Positions 53,907 to 64,000 of a DNA stretch of 64,000 nucleotides are shown here, one piece after another; within the stretch, counting starts at the first letter, position 1, and every line of letters begins with the position of its first letter. A program made the position numbers and the translations under genes. Origin of the DNA: Chamaecyparis obtusa (lineage: Eukaryota > Streptophyta > Pinopsida > Cupressales > Cupressaceae); the NCBI GenBank assembly GCA_027943335.1, contig BSBK01007860.1:186001-250000 (forward strand), in the 5' to 3' direction. The notes beneath the pieces were generated by a model. It searched no databases and had not been told where the DNA came from. It saw only the letters and a list, made by a program, of their open reading frames with translations.

Positions 53907-55110
53907 TGTAATACCCCAAAAATGGGCTATAAGTTCATTAATCTCCTACATCTTCAATTCGAACGAAATCGACATCAAAGTCCTAACCTAAGGCACATTT
54001 AAACATCATCGAATCATAATTGATTATCTTAAATTCTGCATCGGAGAATATTCCTAGTAATATCCCTAATCATCATAATTATCTTTAATTTTATAATTAT
54101 TTGGCAATAAATCACATTTATCCTAAAGTTTGATTAATTGAATATTTTCATATTTAATTAATTAGATTTAATATCTTGCCACTTAATTGTGTAATTAAAT
54201 TTAATTCTATCTATTATTAATTGTATTATTTAATTTTGACAATAAATCTAATATCTTATGAATAATTGATTAAATTCTTATTTAATTAATTAAAGCAAGT
54301 TGTCATTATTTAATAATATAATTTTTAATAAAAGTTTGATAAAATAGTTAATTAACCCATAAATTAATTATTTTATTTCAAAAATCAGTTAAGTTGGAAA
54401 TAAATCACTTTATTATTAAATTAATTCATAATTAAAACATGCACAATCATAAAAGCAGACAACTGTCAATTATCAATTAAAGCTAAACTCTATTTTGAGT
54501 TAAAGCTTAGCTTTTGCATGTTTTTGTGACTTGATTATCTGTTATTATCAGATAACTCAAAAATCAAGCTGAGTTATTTGAGTGATTTATGGCTTTTATC
54601 CATGCACCTCCAAAGCCCTGGATTTCTATAAATTAAGGCTTCAGCTCTTCACAAATCATCTCATATTTTTGCACAATCACACTGGAGAATTGGAGGCTGA
54701 GGAATCAACTTGCAAATTCAAAGCGTTGTGAGATCAATTTCAATTGCATAGTTTTTATATCTTAGCATAGAATTTCATAGTTTTCATATCATTGTTAGAA
54801 TCTTCATTGTTAGATCATTTAGCATCCATAGCATATCAGTTTATCATTCCTTATTGCATCATCAAATCCAAAAAAATAGATTAATTGCACTCAATTTCAT
54901 ATCCATCTTTTGCATTCAAATCCTTCATTTAGGTGTCGTCTAGGTCACTGATCTTGATTACAATCTAAGAACATTAATGTCGCACCTATTAGAAGGCAGT
55001 AAATTGCTTGGTTAGATAGTTTTCAATTTTGCACGATTTTGATTATCACTAACCTCTAATGTTTTACTGAGTGTTGTGTCTACAGATCAGGTACAAAATT
55101 CACACACACA
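53907..55110 (+). repeat. 3' LTR of the Tat element, 1,204 bp
   Basis: Same ends as the 5' LTR. It is 15 bp longer through a local duplication at about 54791-54805 (ATTGTTAGAATCTTC beside another ATTGTTAGA). Confidence 0.95.
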
Positions 55111-55115
55111 ATGAT
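55111..55115. repeat. Target-site duplication ATGAT, right
   Basis: Matches 39819-39823. Confidence 0.9.
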
Positions 55116-56191
55116 GATTTTCAATTTTAGTGAAGTGGATGAGAGCAATTTGGGTTCAAATTCCAAGGACAAGAATCAAAATCAGATCAATTTGGAAATG
55201 ATTGCAGAATGTGGTTTAGTTTGGAGAATCAGTTGCAGGTCATGGTGGAGAGGAATTGTGGAGATATTTTGTGCTAAATGGACAACTGTCAGTGGGTTTT
55301 TCAACTGACTCAATTCTGCTATATCTCTAGTTTTTCTCTCATTTGTAAAGGATGTTGAAAATTTTAGCTTCTAGGATAGCTTCAGGCTTTTGAGTCTTAT
55401 TGTTTGTGTTCATGGTCTTACAATATACAATTTCAACTGAATTTTAATGAAAACAATGGAATCCCTATTCGATTCTTGTAGATGTCTTTGTGTATCTGGT
55501 CTTAGTTCTTGTGTGTCAGTTTGTAAGGCATTTTGATACACTAGCTATAAGGTAGATGTGATCTTGTTTTTAAGTTTCTTTCAAGGAGAGAGTCAATCTT
55601 GAATACAAGTTCTGAGAATTTAAGGTTTATATATGAATTTGATGTCCAGGTGTTGAAATGAGAGGAGTGGTTTGCAAGGCATTTCATTCGGGTTCTTGAG
55701 TTGGTGTTAGGGTTTTCTGGGATTGCATATTTGTTTGACTCTATTGTCGAATAGATAAGGCACTGGTCTTGGCTTGAATGGTAGTTTTCTTCATCAAATC
55801 ATTAATTGAAATCACTTTACATTTCATGTTTAAGAGCATTAATGTCTATAAATTGCATTGAATAGTGGAAATGCCTTTGGTGATTCCTTGCAGAAGTGAA
55901 TCTAATAGGTTAGCCTGCCTGAGCTTCCAGGTTCGAAGAGAAGAAGGGTGAATATCCTTGTCATAATCCACTATTTTTCATGTATGCATAAAGGGTTTAG
56001 TGAGAGAGTGTTCATGTGTGCAAACTTTGTATGTTTTAGGTATACCCGCTTGGGTATGTGGAGCCTAAAGTGTAGGAGATTCTCCTTGTCAATTAATCTT
56101 TTTCTTGCTTGAGTCAGGAGTTTATGAATCAAAGAGTTCAATTAAAGCATTTAAGGCTTGTAATAGGACTCAACAAGAAAAATCACTAACA
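55116..56191 (+). mobile_element. Right part of the older LTR-like sequence that received the Tat insertion
   Basis: Continues the sequence left of 39819. It ends ...CACTAACA at 56191 and is followed three bases later by TGGTGACTCTAGTGGGGA (56195), a primer-site-like TGG start of the kind reported for Ogre-type elements. If right, the Tat element sits inside an LTR that starts between about 39600 and 39640. No coding content. Confidence 0.5.
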
Positions 56192-56194
56192 GAT

Positions 56195-56213
56195 TGGTGA
56201 CTCTAGTGGGGAA
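56195..56213 (+). other. Candidate primer-binding site of the host LTR element
   Basis: TGGTGACTCTAGTGGGGAA stands immediately after an LTR-like CA end. The matching tRNA was not identified with certainty. Confidence 0.45.
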
Positions 56214-56839
56214 CAAATAAATGATAGCAAGTTTAAGATGTTCAATTCCTTGCTTGGCTGAATCATCCCAGGGTCTGGTCCAATTTGGTTATAGAGTCAA
56301 TTCTTTTCAAAAAATTGTTATATCTTCTCACTGAATGTGAGTGGTGACTCTAAATCTCTATTTGATCAATGTTTGGTAATATGAAATTGATGTATTTTGT
56401 GATCCTGACAAACAGTGCATCTTGTGAAGTTTTATGTTTACTGATAAGGAAGGTCCAGGTGTGAGATAAAGGTTCTCAATTGGCTCCAGATTGGTCCTCT
56501 GAAAAGAGGTGGTGGCTCTAAAAAGATTTGAAAGGTGATTTGAGGAAGGCTTCAGATTAGTATTTTACACCAGAAACAACACTTCCAGGTAATCTTTTAT
56601 CAAAGTATAAAATTAGTCCCTAAATAGGTGAATTAGTCACTAAGAGAAGGGAAAATTGGTTTGAAAGTTCATGCCATATTTCTAGATAAAAGATTCAGTT
56701 GCTAAAGAGTATCAAAAATATGTTGATGTTTATTGAAGTCAGTGGTTGTATGAAAGTGGATAAGAAATTTTGTAGAGGACATGTGGTGCGCTGACTGGGC
56801 AAAATCGACATATGGCAGATGCTCACTGAGTCGCGGAAC
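56214..56839. other. Internal, non-coding part of the older LTR-like element
   Basis: No ORF. GTGACTCTAAAT and GTGGCTCTAAA phrases recur near 56340 and 56510. Confidence 0.35.
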
Positions 56840-57270
56840 AAAGTTGACAGTTAGCTGAAAATCTGGAGATCTGGAGGTGGCGGTTAGCTAACCATCATTT
56901 GTGCAATTACTGAATGCTAGCAGTTAAGGGATGACCATTCTAAGAACTAGAGATAGCATAGTCGCGTGGAGAGTATGTAGTCGCCCAATCTCCAAATTCC
57001 TGATGGTTAATGCTAGCATTATGAGATTATGAGAATAGGCTTAGTCGCCAGTTCTCCAAGTTTGACCTAGGGTTAAGGATTGATTTGGAGATTTAGAGAA
57101 TGGCCTATTCATCAAATCACCAGAGGTAACCATGGTTAAAGTCATCATTCTAAGATTTGGAGAATGCATGTGGTCACCAGTTCTCCAAATGAGGTAGTTA
57201 GCCTTGAGTTAGTCCGAGCAATGAATCAGTAGTTGACAAGTGTCCAGTTTGGTGCTTCCTATGGCCATGT
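56840..57270. repeat. Right copy of the dispersed repeat flanking the Tat element
   Basis: Same style as 39216-39600: repeated GAGAAT(A/G)GxxxxxGTCGCC(A/C)xTTCTCCAA units, then TTAGTCCGAGCAA and TGGTGCTTCCTATGG. Diverged but collinear. Confidence 0.6.
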
Positions 57271-57286
57271 GCTAAAAATGATATAA

Positions 57287-57547
57287 AATTGCATTTGAGG
57301 TTAGGGTCTAGGTTGTCATTGACCCTTAAGGTCATCTTTGACCTTGAGGTCAAAAACCCCAGGACCTCAATCACGAATGCTAGGAAATGCAGAAAGATAG
57401 TGAAAACATGTGGAGAGAGAAGTAGAATAGGGGGGAAAGCTAGATCCAAGCAAAGAACCAATCAAGACGCTTGACATGACCCTAGACCACTTACTCGAAG
57501 GGCTAAATGCTCTTAACATGGAAGTAATTCCATTTTAAGATGATACA
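57287..57547 (-). mobile_element. Truncated minus-strand LTR, same family as 31847
   Basis: About 260 bp closely matching 31590-31847, including the TGTATCATCTTAAAATGG start at 57547. No polypurine tract stands beside it and the rest of the LTR is missing at 57287. Confidence 0.7.
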
Positions 57548-57951
57548 CTTATATTTAATTGTTGTTCCTTGCTAGATAGATAGCTCTGAATTTTGGTTAA
57601 ATTTGCTTGGTGCCTAAAACTCTCCTTCTCGGTGTCTTGAATTCCTCTCGCTTTACTAAATCACTTCCTTTTACCCTTTACCTTTACCGAGTGACCTTTC
57701 TAGCTTAGTAGCCAAAATTGTTTTGCTTACTGACTTGTCAAACCTTTATTACCATGCTTTACTGACTTAACATAATCAAATGTTAGGTAGAAAACAATTA
57801 TTTCAACATGATTTTAACATTGTACAACCTGTATCAGTTGCCCAATTAAGTTCTTCAACTTTGCATCTCATTTTTTCTTCTTCTTAACTTATTCAACTTA
57901 TATCATATACCTAATGATATGGAAACATAATATAAACCAGAAATCAATTAC
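57548..57951. other. Short non-coding gap
   Basis: Nothing recognised; AT-rich with TTTACC and CTTTACTGAC repeats. Confidence 0.4.
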
Positions 57952-58336
57952 TTAACATGAATGAAAAGACAATAACCAATCTAACTTTTCTAATCTCTTG
58001 TATTCCTCTAATCTTGGTCGGTCTTCATCATCATCACCATTAGATAAACAATCTTCAATATTACTATCAGTTATATTTACACCTTGATCATTTATCCCTA
58101 ATCCTTTACCTTGATAATTCATTTTCTTGATCATTCGATCTAAAATGGGATAGTTGTTATTTGGGGAACAAGATGTGAGTCCATTATTAGGTGGAGTATA
58201 CATGGTAGATATGAGATGTTTTTCTTTTTCAAGTGGACCACCATGGATAAATATACATGAGCCAAGGGGATAGAGTGATGGTTGCGGGATAGTTTTAATT
58301 GGAGGTAATAAAATATCATGAAGTGGAGGAGATGGG
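57952..58336 (-). pseudogene. Retroelement linker fragment with G-patch-like motif
   Basis: The minus-strand frame from 58203, and open further upstream to about 58336, reads ILDRMIKKMNYQGKGLG, a G-patch-like motif as found between protease and RT in Tat elements. An acidic GDDDEDRP segment follows. The upstream part is Pro-rich (LLPPIKTIPQPSLYPLG). The LTR at 58337 interrupts it, so the LTR element appears to have inserted into an older Tat-type copy. Confidence 0.55.
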
Positions 58337-59360
58337 TGTATGTGGTTGAATGTGGACCTCTAATCCAACTACACACACAACATAGTCATTACTCACACAA
58401 TCGAATTACGAGAATGAGTATGGATTACTCAATTTGAAATTCATGGTGAAGCGACCTGTTGCCTCCTAATTAATTAGGGTGTTTAATTACTCTCAGATTG
58501 GAGAGCCCAAAACAATAAGACCGAGTTAATATGGAGGATTTTGAAGCTAGAATGATAAGTAAAGTACAATTAATCTAAGATGAGAATGCAGTTCGTAATC
58601 TCAATGAAGTGTAGATTTTAAGCTAAGAACTTGAATGTAAATATGAAATGCAGATTTAAAGCTAAGAGAGCTAGAAAGAAAGATGATAATTAACTAATAA
58701 CAATAAGCAAATTTACTCTAATATGAGAATGTAATTAACACTAAATGAGAATTAATCTAATTGCAATAAGCTTTGAAAATATATGAATAATGGAGACTAA
58801 AATTGGCTATAGTTTAGTTACTCTCAAATTTCTCTCCTTTCGAATGAAGAAGAAGGTTCATTAAATAAGCAAGCCCGAGAAGAGAATGAAGAGGTTCTTG
58901 ATTTGAAATGGTTGACTCTTCATTCTCAAGGGAGGAGAAAGAGACAAATATTGAAAGATTTATTTAATTAAAAGAATGAATATGTGCCACATGTGGGTGA
59001 CCTTTAAAGTAATTTGAATTATTAAATTCAAATAAATAGGTGTTCATTCAATTAACTAGATCAATATTAATTCCTTTTTTATGTGTTATTAGCTAAAGAG
59101 GGTGGATTTTAATTTAATTTAAAGCACTTAGGACTTTAGAATTAAATTAATTTATCATAGGGGTAATTTAGCTAATAAAGGTCAAAGACTTAGGAATTAA
59201 TTATAGTGTGAGATTAATGCAAATTAGGGTTTTTACAATTGACATCAAGTCAAATTAAGTCAAGAAGGAGAGAGAAAATTGCCTAGTAAAATAGGACTTT
59301 AATGAGATAAAATGCACCAAAATTGATTAGAATTATAGGTGCCAATTTTGGGGTATTACA
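58337..59360 (-). repeat. 3' LTR of a minus-strand Tat-family relative
   Basis: Starts TGTAATACCCC at 59360 (minus strand) and ends near 58337 with ...CCACATACA. It is collinear with, but clearly diverged from, the plus-strand LTR at 62248-63268: shared TTGGCACC, CTTGACTTAATTTGA and GGAGGCAACA-type phrases. The exact low end is uncertain by 4 bp. Confidence 0.8.
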
Positions 59361-59379
59361 TTTGCCCCTCTTTGAATTG
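59361..59379 (-). other. Polypurine tract of the minus-strand Tat relative
   Basis: On the minus strand CAATTCAAAGAGGGGCAAA abuts the LTR, practically identical to the tract at 53892-53906. It fixes the orientation of this element. Confidence 0.85.
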
Positions 59380-60385
59380 ATGTGTGAGCAGCGCGTTGAT
59401 TCAAAGAATAGTCTGATGTGACAAATGATGAGAGCTTCAAAAGTCTAGGTTAGGATGCCAAGACACCGAACAGATCGAAGCATGATTTTCTGAAGTCTAA
59501 GTTAGATTGCAAAGATAATGGATTTTGAGAGCAAAAGAGAATCAGGGTTAGATTGCCCTAATGCCCAGAATGAGATTCAAATGTAGACTTAGGACTGTCT
59601 CTAGAATCAAAGTTAGATTTCCCCAATACAAAGCTTATCCCTCTGAGACCTGGGTTAGATTGCCCAGATAACGGTCCAAAAGAGATTTCGAGAGCCATCT
59701 CCAAAACTAAGCTTGACTCCCAGGAATTAGGGTTAGATTGCCCAAATACCCAAAAGATTTCAAGAACCACCTCCAGAATGAAGTTTGATCCTTGAGGATC
59801 CAAGTTAGATTGCTCAGATACCTAAAGAGATAGATAACTAGATGATAAGATGCGAGGCACGAAAATGCCCCAAGGGAATAGATGCCCCAAGTGATGAGGA
59901 CTTTGATTCAAATCAGACTGATTCAAGAAATTGATTTGACAAGATTCAAATGATGCAATCAGCCTGCCCCCTTGGGAGTGAAATGGAAAGATGACATGAC
60001 AGAAAGATGATTGACAACAAAAGGTTGTAGATAGAGAGATCAGAATAGATGAAAGAAGCTGTAGAACAAATTTGGAGTGATTTGGAGGTCCCGTTGACTG
60101 AGTTTGACCATGGTTGACCATGGTTGACCAAATTGACTAGAGTTGACTTGAGATGAAGATGCTGAGAACATGATGCTGCCACATGATTCTGGCAAGAAAA
60201 TGACATCAGAAGACTGACTGCACAAGTGTCCAATCCTAAAGGGTCCCAAAATTTTAAAACACGATTTCGAGCTATCTAGGAGTGTCAGATTTTGATTTTG
60301 ATCCCAAAAATGGATTCAGAATGGTTGATTTAGCCAAGGGTGAAGTTTGCATGCAAAATGGAGCACTTTTGAAAATTAGGTCAAA
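59380..60385 (-). other. 3' internal region of the minus-strand Tat relative
   Basis: Reads, on the minus strand, the same series of phrases as 52850-53890 of the Tat element: TTTTGCATG, GGTCAACCATGGTCAA, GGGGGCA, then CTTGGGGCA. Between 59450 and 59830 a GGGTTAGATTGCCC(A/T)-type unit recurs about five times at 45-75 bp spacing, so it also holds its own minisatellite. No ORF is supported. Confidence 0.6.
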
Positions 60386-60389
60386 AAGC

Positions 60390-60396
60390 TATATAA
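60390..60396 (+). promoter_or_regulatory. TATA box of the antisense PMD gene
   Basis: TATATAA followed by GGCCC, 77 bases upstream of the exon 1 ATG at 60467. A start site about 30 bases downstream would fall near the TCATTATTCAC sequence. Direction is opposite to the surrounding element. Confidence 0.6.
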
Positions 60397-60466
60397 GGCC
60401 CAGAGGGGTCATTTTCAAATCATTATTCACTTTGTCTTCTTGCTGATTTTGAGTTCTGAGAGAGAA

Positions 60467-62247
60467 ATGGAGGACCTTCCACTGCATATGCATCGATTTG
60501 AGTGCTCCTGATGACATGCCCAGCCACCAGGGTATGACACACCTGTAAGTAGTCAATAAACCTCTTTGCATTTCAATTTGTACTGCTTTCTAGGTCAATT
60601 TAGGATAGATCTAGCTTAGTTTAGGTTGTGTTCTTCCAATCTCACACAAGGGAGTGGTTTCCTCACATCACTTAGGGTTGTTTCACCCAATGTCTATCTA
60701 AAGTATCACGCGAGCTACAACTTGGTCTTAGGCGAAGTTTCTCCTACTCGCACAAGAGCAGGTCCTGTCTCGCGCGAAGGAATAGTTTCCTCATGTGGGA
60801 AAATGCTGCAGTGTTGTAAAGTCCTTGCCAAATTTTGTCAAATTTGCATGGAACCAGTCAAGTAGAGTGTCGCAAATCCATGTCTAGGATAGATGCATAG
60901 CTGTATTTGTTGTTGTTGTTGTGAAAACCATTATTACTGAGGTACTGATCCAATGTCATCACTTGCTTTGTAGGTTGACTTCCCCGACATCACCTTCCAT
61001 TCACACCATCCTACCATTACCACATTAGTTCAGAGACTGAAAAATGCAGAGAGTGCTCATATTGATGGACTCATCCTAGGATATTTGCATGATATACCTA
61101 ACATTTCAGTGAATCATGGTCTTCTTGGTGCACTTGTAGAGCATTTCCATTCAAAAATGAACACCTTTTAATTGCCGATGGGGGAGATGACTGTGACTCT
61201 CGAGGATATATACAGGATCCTACGGATACCCATCCATGGTACTTGAGTAGAGTATGATACATAGCCAAGGTAGGGTATAGTAGCATTAAGGACTATCTTT
61301 CAAGATGATCTAGTGATGGGCCGGGTCATCTCATGGGATGATTTGATCAGTAGGTATGGTGGTGCTCACCCATTCGCCATAGTTCTAGCTATGTTCTTGA
61401 GTTGTTACCTTGTTCCAGATCGAGGTCAGCATGGTTTAGAGTGCGGCTAGGGGATGATGCTGTAGAGGATGCTAGCTAGGCTAGTAGTTTGATTCAGATG
61501 GGGTGAGTGTATGCTAGCCCATATGTTCCACGAGATGCATGAGATAGTATATTGCAGTGCGAGGACCATGGCAGCAAGAGTCTTTGTCCTTTAGATCTGG
61601 GCCTAGGAGTAGCTCCCAGTTTGTAGACTGATATTCCATGATACACGATAGCCTCTAGAGCCTTACATATATAGGTATGTGGGCATGATGACTCAGCCTT
61701 TTCCGGTTAAGATGGAGCAATGGCGAGGACACCTAGATGACATGGTGGCTGTTGTCTGGAGACCTTGGGTTGCCACAGAGCCTTGGGATGATACTCATCG
61801 AGAGCTTTCTCATATGTTTGTCTCATGTCCACTGATTGGACGTAGTGTTACTATTATTAAGCACTTTCTTGTCACACTATCTTGCACCAGTTTGGGAGGC
61901 AACATGAAATTTCTTAGGAGTACTGCCCCTATGCCCGCTTCACCGATGAGGAGAAGAAGGGGTGGCACATGAGACTTGATCTAGGGTGATGTGTGATAGA
62001 GGCATGCATACTGGCTGCATGATGGGACTATATGGTGGATGTCACCAATGCAAGGTTGACACCTGCATACAATGATCACTTGTTAGCATGTCCACATCCT
62101 AGATTCACTGATCCGGTCGGTATAGGAGTGTAGCAGCAGTAAGCACCGACACAGAAGGCATGGGGACAACAAAAGTAGCAGGTACTTGCCTAGTAGTAGA
62201 TACCACTATAGCAGCCTAGGCAGAGAGCATTAAGGCCAAGGACATGG
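60467..62247 (+). pseudogene. Plant mobile domain (PMD/MAIN-like) gene, two exons, antisense inside a Tat relative
   Basis: Exon 1 (60467-60544, 26 codons, MEDLPLHMHRF...) ends at CCT/GTAAGT. The intron is 60545-60973, with acceptor TGCTTTGTAG. Exon 2 enters in phase 0 with VDFPDITFHS and reads a PMD: LPMGEMTVTLEDIYRILRIP, RTIFQDDLVMGRVISWDDLI, HPFAIVLAMFLSCYLVPDRG, LEPYIYRYVGMMTQPF. About twenty stops, including two adjacent TGAs in exon 1, fit CAG, CAA or CGA. A frameshift near 61870-61885 leads into the C-terminal YARFTDEEKKGWHMRL and a Gln-rich tail that stops at the LTR at 62248. PMD proteins (MAIN/MAIL1 family, PF10536) occur as plant nuclear proteins acting in silencing and as passengers of plant mobile elements. 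Confidence 0.8.
60545..60973 (+). other. Intron of the PMD gene
   Basis: GTAAGT donor, TTTGTAG acceptor, 429 bp. Contains CACGCGAG/TCGCGCGAAGG-type phrases that resemble the leader text near 63440-63500 of the next element, and a TTGTTGTTGTTGTTG run. Confidence 0.6.
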
Positions 62248-63268
62248 TGTAATACCCTAAAATTGGCACCTATTCAATTCAATTAATTTTGGTGCATTTT
62301 TGTCAATTTTACATCTCCAAAGTCCTAGTTTCCTAGGCAATTTTCTCTCTCCTACTTGACTTAATTTGATTTGATGTCAATTGCAAAAACCCTAATTACA
62401 TTAATCAAATATTAAAATTAATTCCTAAAGTTTTTGACTTTTATTAGCTAAATTACCCCTATGATAAAATAATTTAATCCTAAAGTACTAAGTACTTGGA
62501 ATTAAATTAAAATCTACCCCCTTTAGCTAATTGCCCATAAAAAGGAATTAATAATTGCTTGATATTCGAATGGACACACCTTTTTAAATTAATAATTCAA
62601 GATATTCGAAAGGCCACCTGTGTGGCATTTTCCATTCTTTTTATTAAGTAATTCTTGCATTTTTGTCTCAAATGGAAATGAAGGGTCAAGAGTTTCAAAT
62701 CAAGAACCCCTTCATTCTCTTCTTGGGCTTTTCTATTTAATGGACCTATTTTCTTCATTCAAAGGAGGAATTTTTGAGAGCATCTATACTATAGTCAATT
62801 TAAGTCTCCATTATTACATTATTTTCAAAGCTTTATTGCATTAATTAGCTTAATATCTAATTTTAGTTTAATATTGCATCTCATGTTAGATTAAAATTTT
62901 CTTAATTGTTCTTAGATTAATATTATATTTATTTCAATGTCCTTAGATTAAAATTGCACTTCGTCTTTATTTCAAGCTTTTAGTATAATTGCATTTCTTC
63001 ATTTCTAGATTAATTACACTCATTTCTAGATTAATTCCATTGATTTTTTCATCTTAGCTTTTGAAAATCCTCCATTGTAGAACCGGTCTTATGGTTGTTG
63101 GCTCTCCAATCTGAGAGTAATTAAACACCCCATCTACATAGGAGGCAACAAGTCACTTCACAATGAATTTCAGATTGAGTAATTCATACTCTCTCTTGTA
63201 ATTTGATCATGTGAGTAATGACTATGTTGCATTTGTGCTTGATTTAGAGGTCCATATTCAGACACACA
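62248..63268 (+). repeat. 5' LTR of a plus-strand Tat-family element that leaves the window
   Basis: Starts TGTAATACCC, ends CACACA, 1,021 bp. No polypurine tract before it but a primer site after it, so it is a 5' LTR. It ends the PMD reading frame abruptly. Confidence 0.85.
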
Positions 63269-63271
63269 TTT

Positions 63272-63288
63272 TGGCACCCACCGTGGGG
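63272..63288 (+). other. tRNA-Lys primer-binding site
   Basis: TGGCACCCACCGTGGGG three bases after the LTR, identical to the first 17 bases of the site at 41017. Confidence 0.85.
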
Positions 63289-64000
63289 TAGAAAATCTAA
63301 TTTTTGGCCTCATTCTCATCTTTTCTGAAAGGAAATTCAAGCTCGGTTGTGCGTCTATATTGTCTGTGTACAATCTTTGCATGAGAATCCAGAGCCTCCT
63401 GCGTGAGATTTCCCTCCCTATAGCAGTTTCTTGCATGAGATTTTGCACCTTCACGCGACATCCTGCACTTTCTCGTGCACTGTGGAGTACTTCCTCATGC
63501 GAGATTTTAACACAGTGCTTCAAATTTTCTCAGTTTCTGTCTTTCCAGTTTTAGTTTTCTGATAGTTTCCTGTTTGATGTTGTTTATCATTTCTCTATTA
63601 TTTTCACAGCGTAACAGTTTTCTGTAGGATGTTTGTCAAAGAACTTAAACATGCTAATGGTTTGATTGCAAGACGATAGTTGAAGAATTGCTAAAACATC
63701 GTGTTTGTTTCTTGCTTTTATTCACATAGTCTAAATAGGGCTCTGTTAAAATTTCTTGAGGATTTTGATAGTGAGTAGGGACTTTGGCTTTTCATTACAT
63801 GGAGGTGATGACCATGAATGAACTCGAAATCCTAATGATCTTACTAATATGAAAAATTCTTGGGGAAGCGGAGAAAGGTAGTGAATCTTTACACTTCTAT
63901 TAGCCAGGGGATTATGCTCTTCTCTCTTTGAGAGAAATAGAAACCCAAAAGCTTGTAGTTGTGGTGGAGTGAAGCTAACTCTGTGATGAATCTTCTTGAT
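63289..64000 (+). other. Leader of the plus-strand element
   Basis: Non-coding up to the window edge. Recurrent GCATGAGATTTT, GCGTGAGATTTC and GCGAGATTTT phrases at 63382-63510 form a loose short-period repeat, paralleling the repeat-rich leader of the full Tat element. Confidence 0.55.

Larger units (their letters stand above)
39824..55110 (+). mobile_element. Full-length Tat-type Ty3 retrotransposon, 15.3 kb, young but decayed
   Basis: It has paired LTRs, a perfect target duplication, PBS, a long leader, gag, protease, linker, RT, RNase H, a second RNase H, integrase, a long 3' region and a polypurine tract. The second RNase H between RNase H and integrase is diagnostic of the Tat branch. 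From about 46570 to 51492 pol lies in one frame interrupted by about eleven stops, all Gln/Arg C-to-T type. One frameshift lies in gag (about 44400) and one between protease and linker (about 46530-46590). LTR divergence by eye is near 15 substitutions in 1.19 kb, plus one 15-bp indel. Confidence 0.92.

Noticed and set aside
58337..63268. One retroelement bounded by the LTRs at 58337-59360 and 62248-63268
   Set aside because: The LTRs are in opposite orientation. The polypurine tract and primer site show that each is the end of a different element.

Overview
The window is repeat-dominated nuclear DNA of a seed plant with a large genome. The plant-specific plant mobile domain (PMD), Athila- and Tat-type Ty3 retrotransposons, a plant hAT transposase relic, tRNA-Lys primer sites and a plant PDR-type ABC transporter fragment all support this. 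A gymnosperm is plausible, because old decayed copies dominate and no intact host gene was found, but the sequence does not prove it. Nearly every coding relic is broken in the same way: one long frame interrupted by TAG, TAA or TGA where CAG, CAA or CGA would fit. This is the footprint of C-to-T decay in methylated DNA.

Layout. 1-3.5 kb: hAT transposase relic (+) behind a region rich in a short GCCAA motif. 4.3-8.25 kb: a very long decayed ORF (-) with a G-patch and a long coiled coil. 8.4-9.1 kb: solo-LTR-like block. 9.4-11.6 kb: two tandem-duplication systems. 11.8-12.4 kb: an unrecognised 195-codon ORF with two stops (-). 13.2-20.5 kb: Athila-like Ty3 relic (+) with protease, RT, RNase H and integrase, followed by a second long ORF. 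20.5-26.5 kb: AT-rich DNA without genes, holding a 120-bp (TA)n. 26.6-27.75 kb: minus-strand LTR with a decayed primer site. 28.3-35.5 kb: minus-strand retroelement remains, including a gag-protease element that appears to lack pol. 37.5-37.8 kb: PDR transporter exon fragment.

39,824-55,110 holds the best preserved element, a Tat-type Ty3 retrotransposon of 15.3 kb. It has 1.2-kb LTRs about 1.3% different by eye, a perfect 5-bp target duplication (ATGAT), a tRNA-Lys PBS, a polypurine tract, a 3-kb leader with two tandem-repeat systems, gag, protease, G-patch linker, RT, RNase H, a second RNase H and integrase. Downstream of integrase are three short hairpins whose stems appear to co-vary. It sits inside an older LTR-like sequence.

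58.3-63.3 kb: a minus-strand relative of the Tat family (3' LTR and polypurine tract) carries an antisense gene (+ strand) with a TATA box, a short first exon, a GT-AG intron and a PMD exon. A plus-strand LTR starting at 62,248 cuts the gene off; its primer site and leader run out of the window.

Functionally this is a nest of mobile elements. Autonomous Ty3 elements supplied RT and integrase, gag-only or LTR-only relatives could have used them, and extra ORFs (PMD, G-patch/coiled coil, the post-integrase ORF) rode along.
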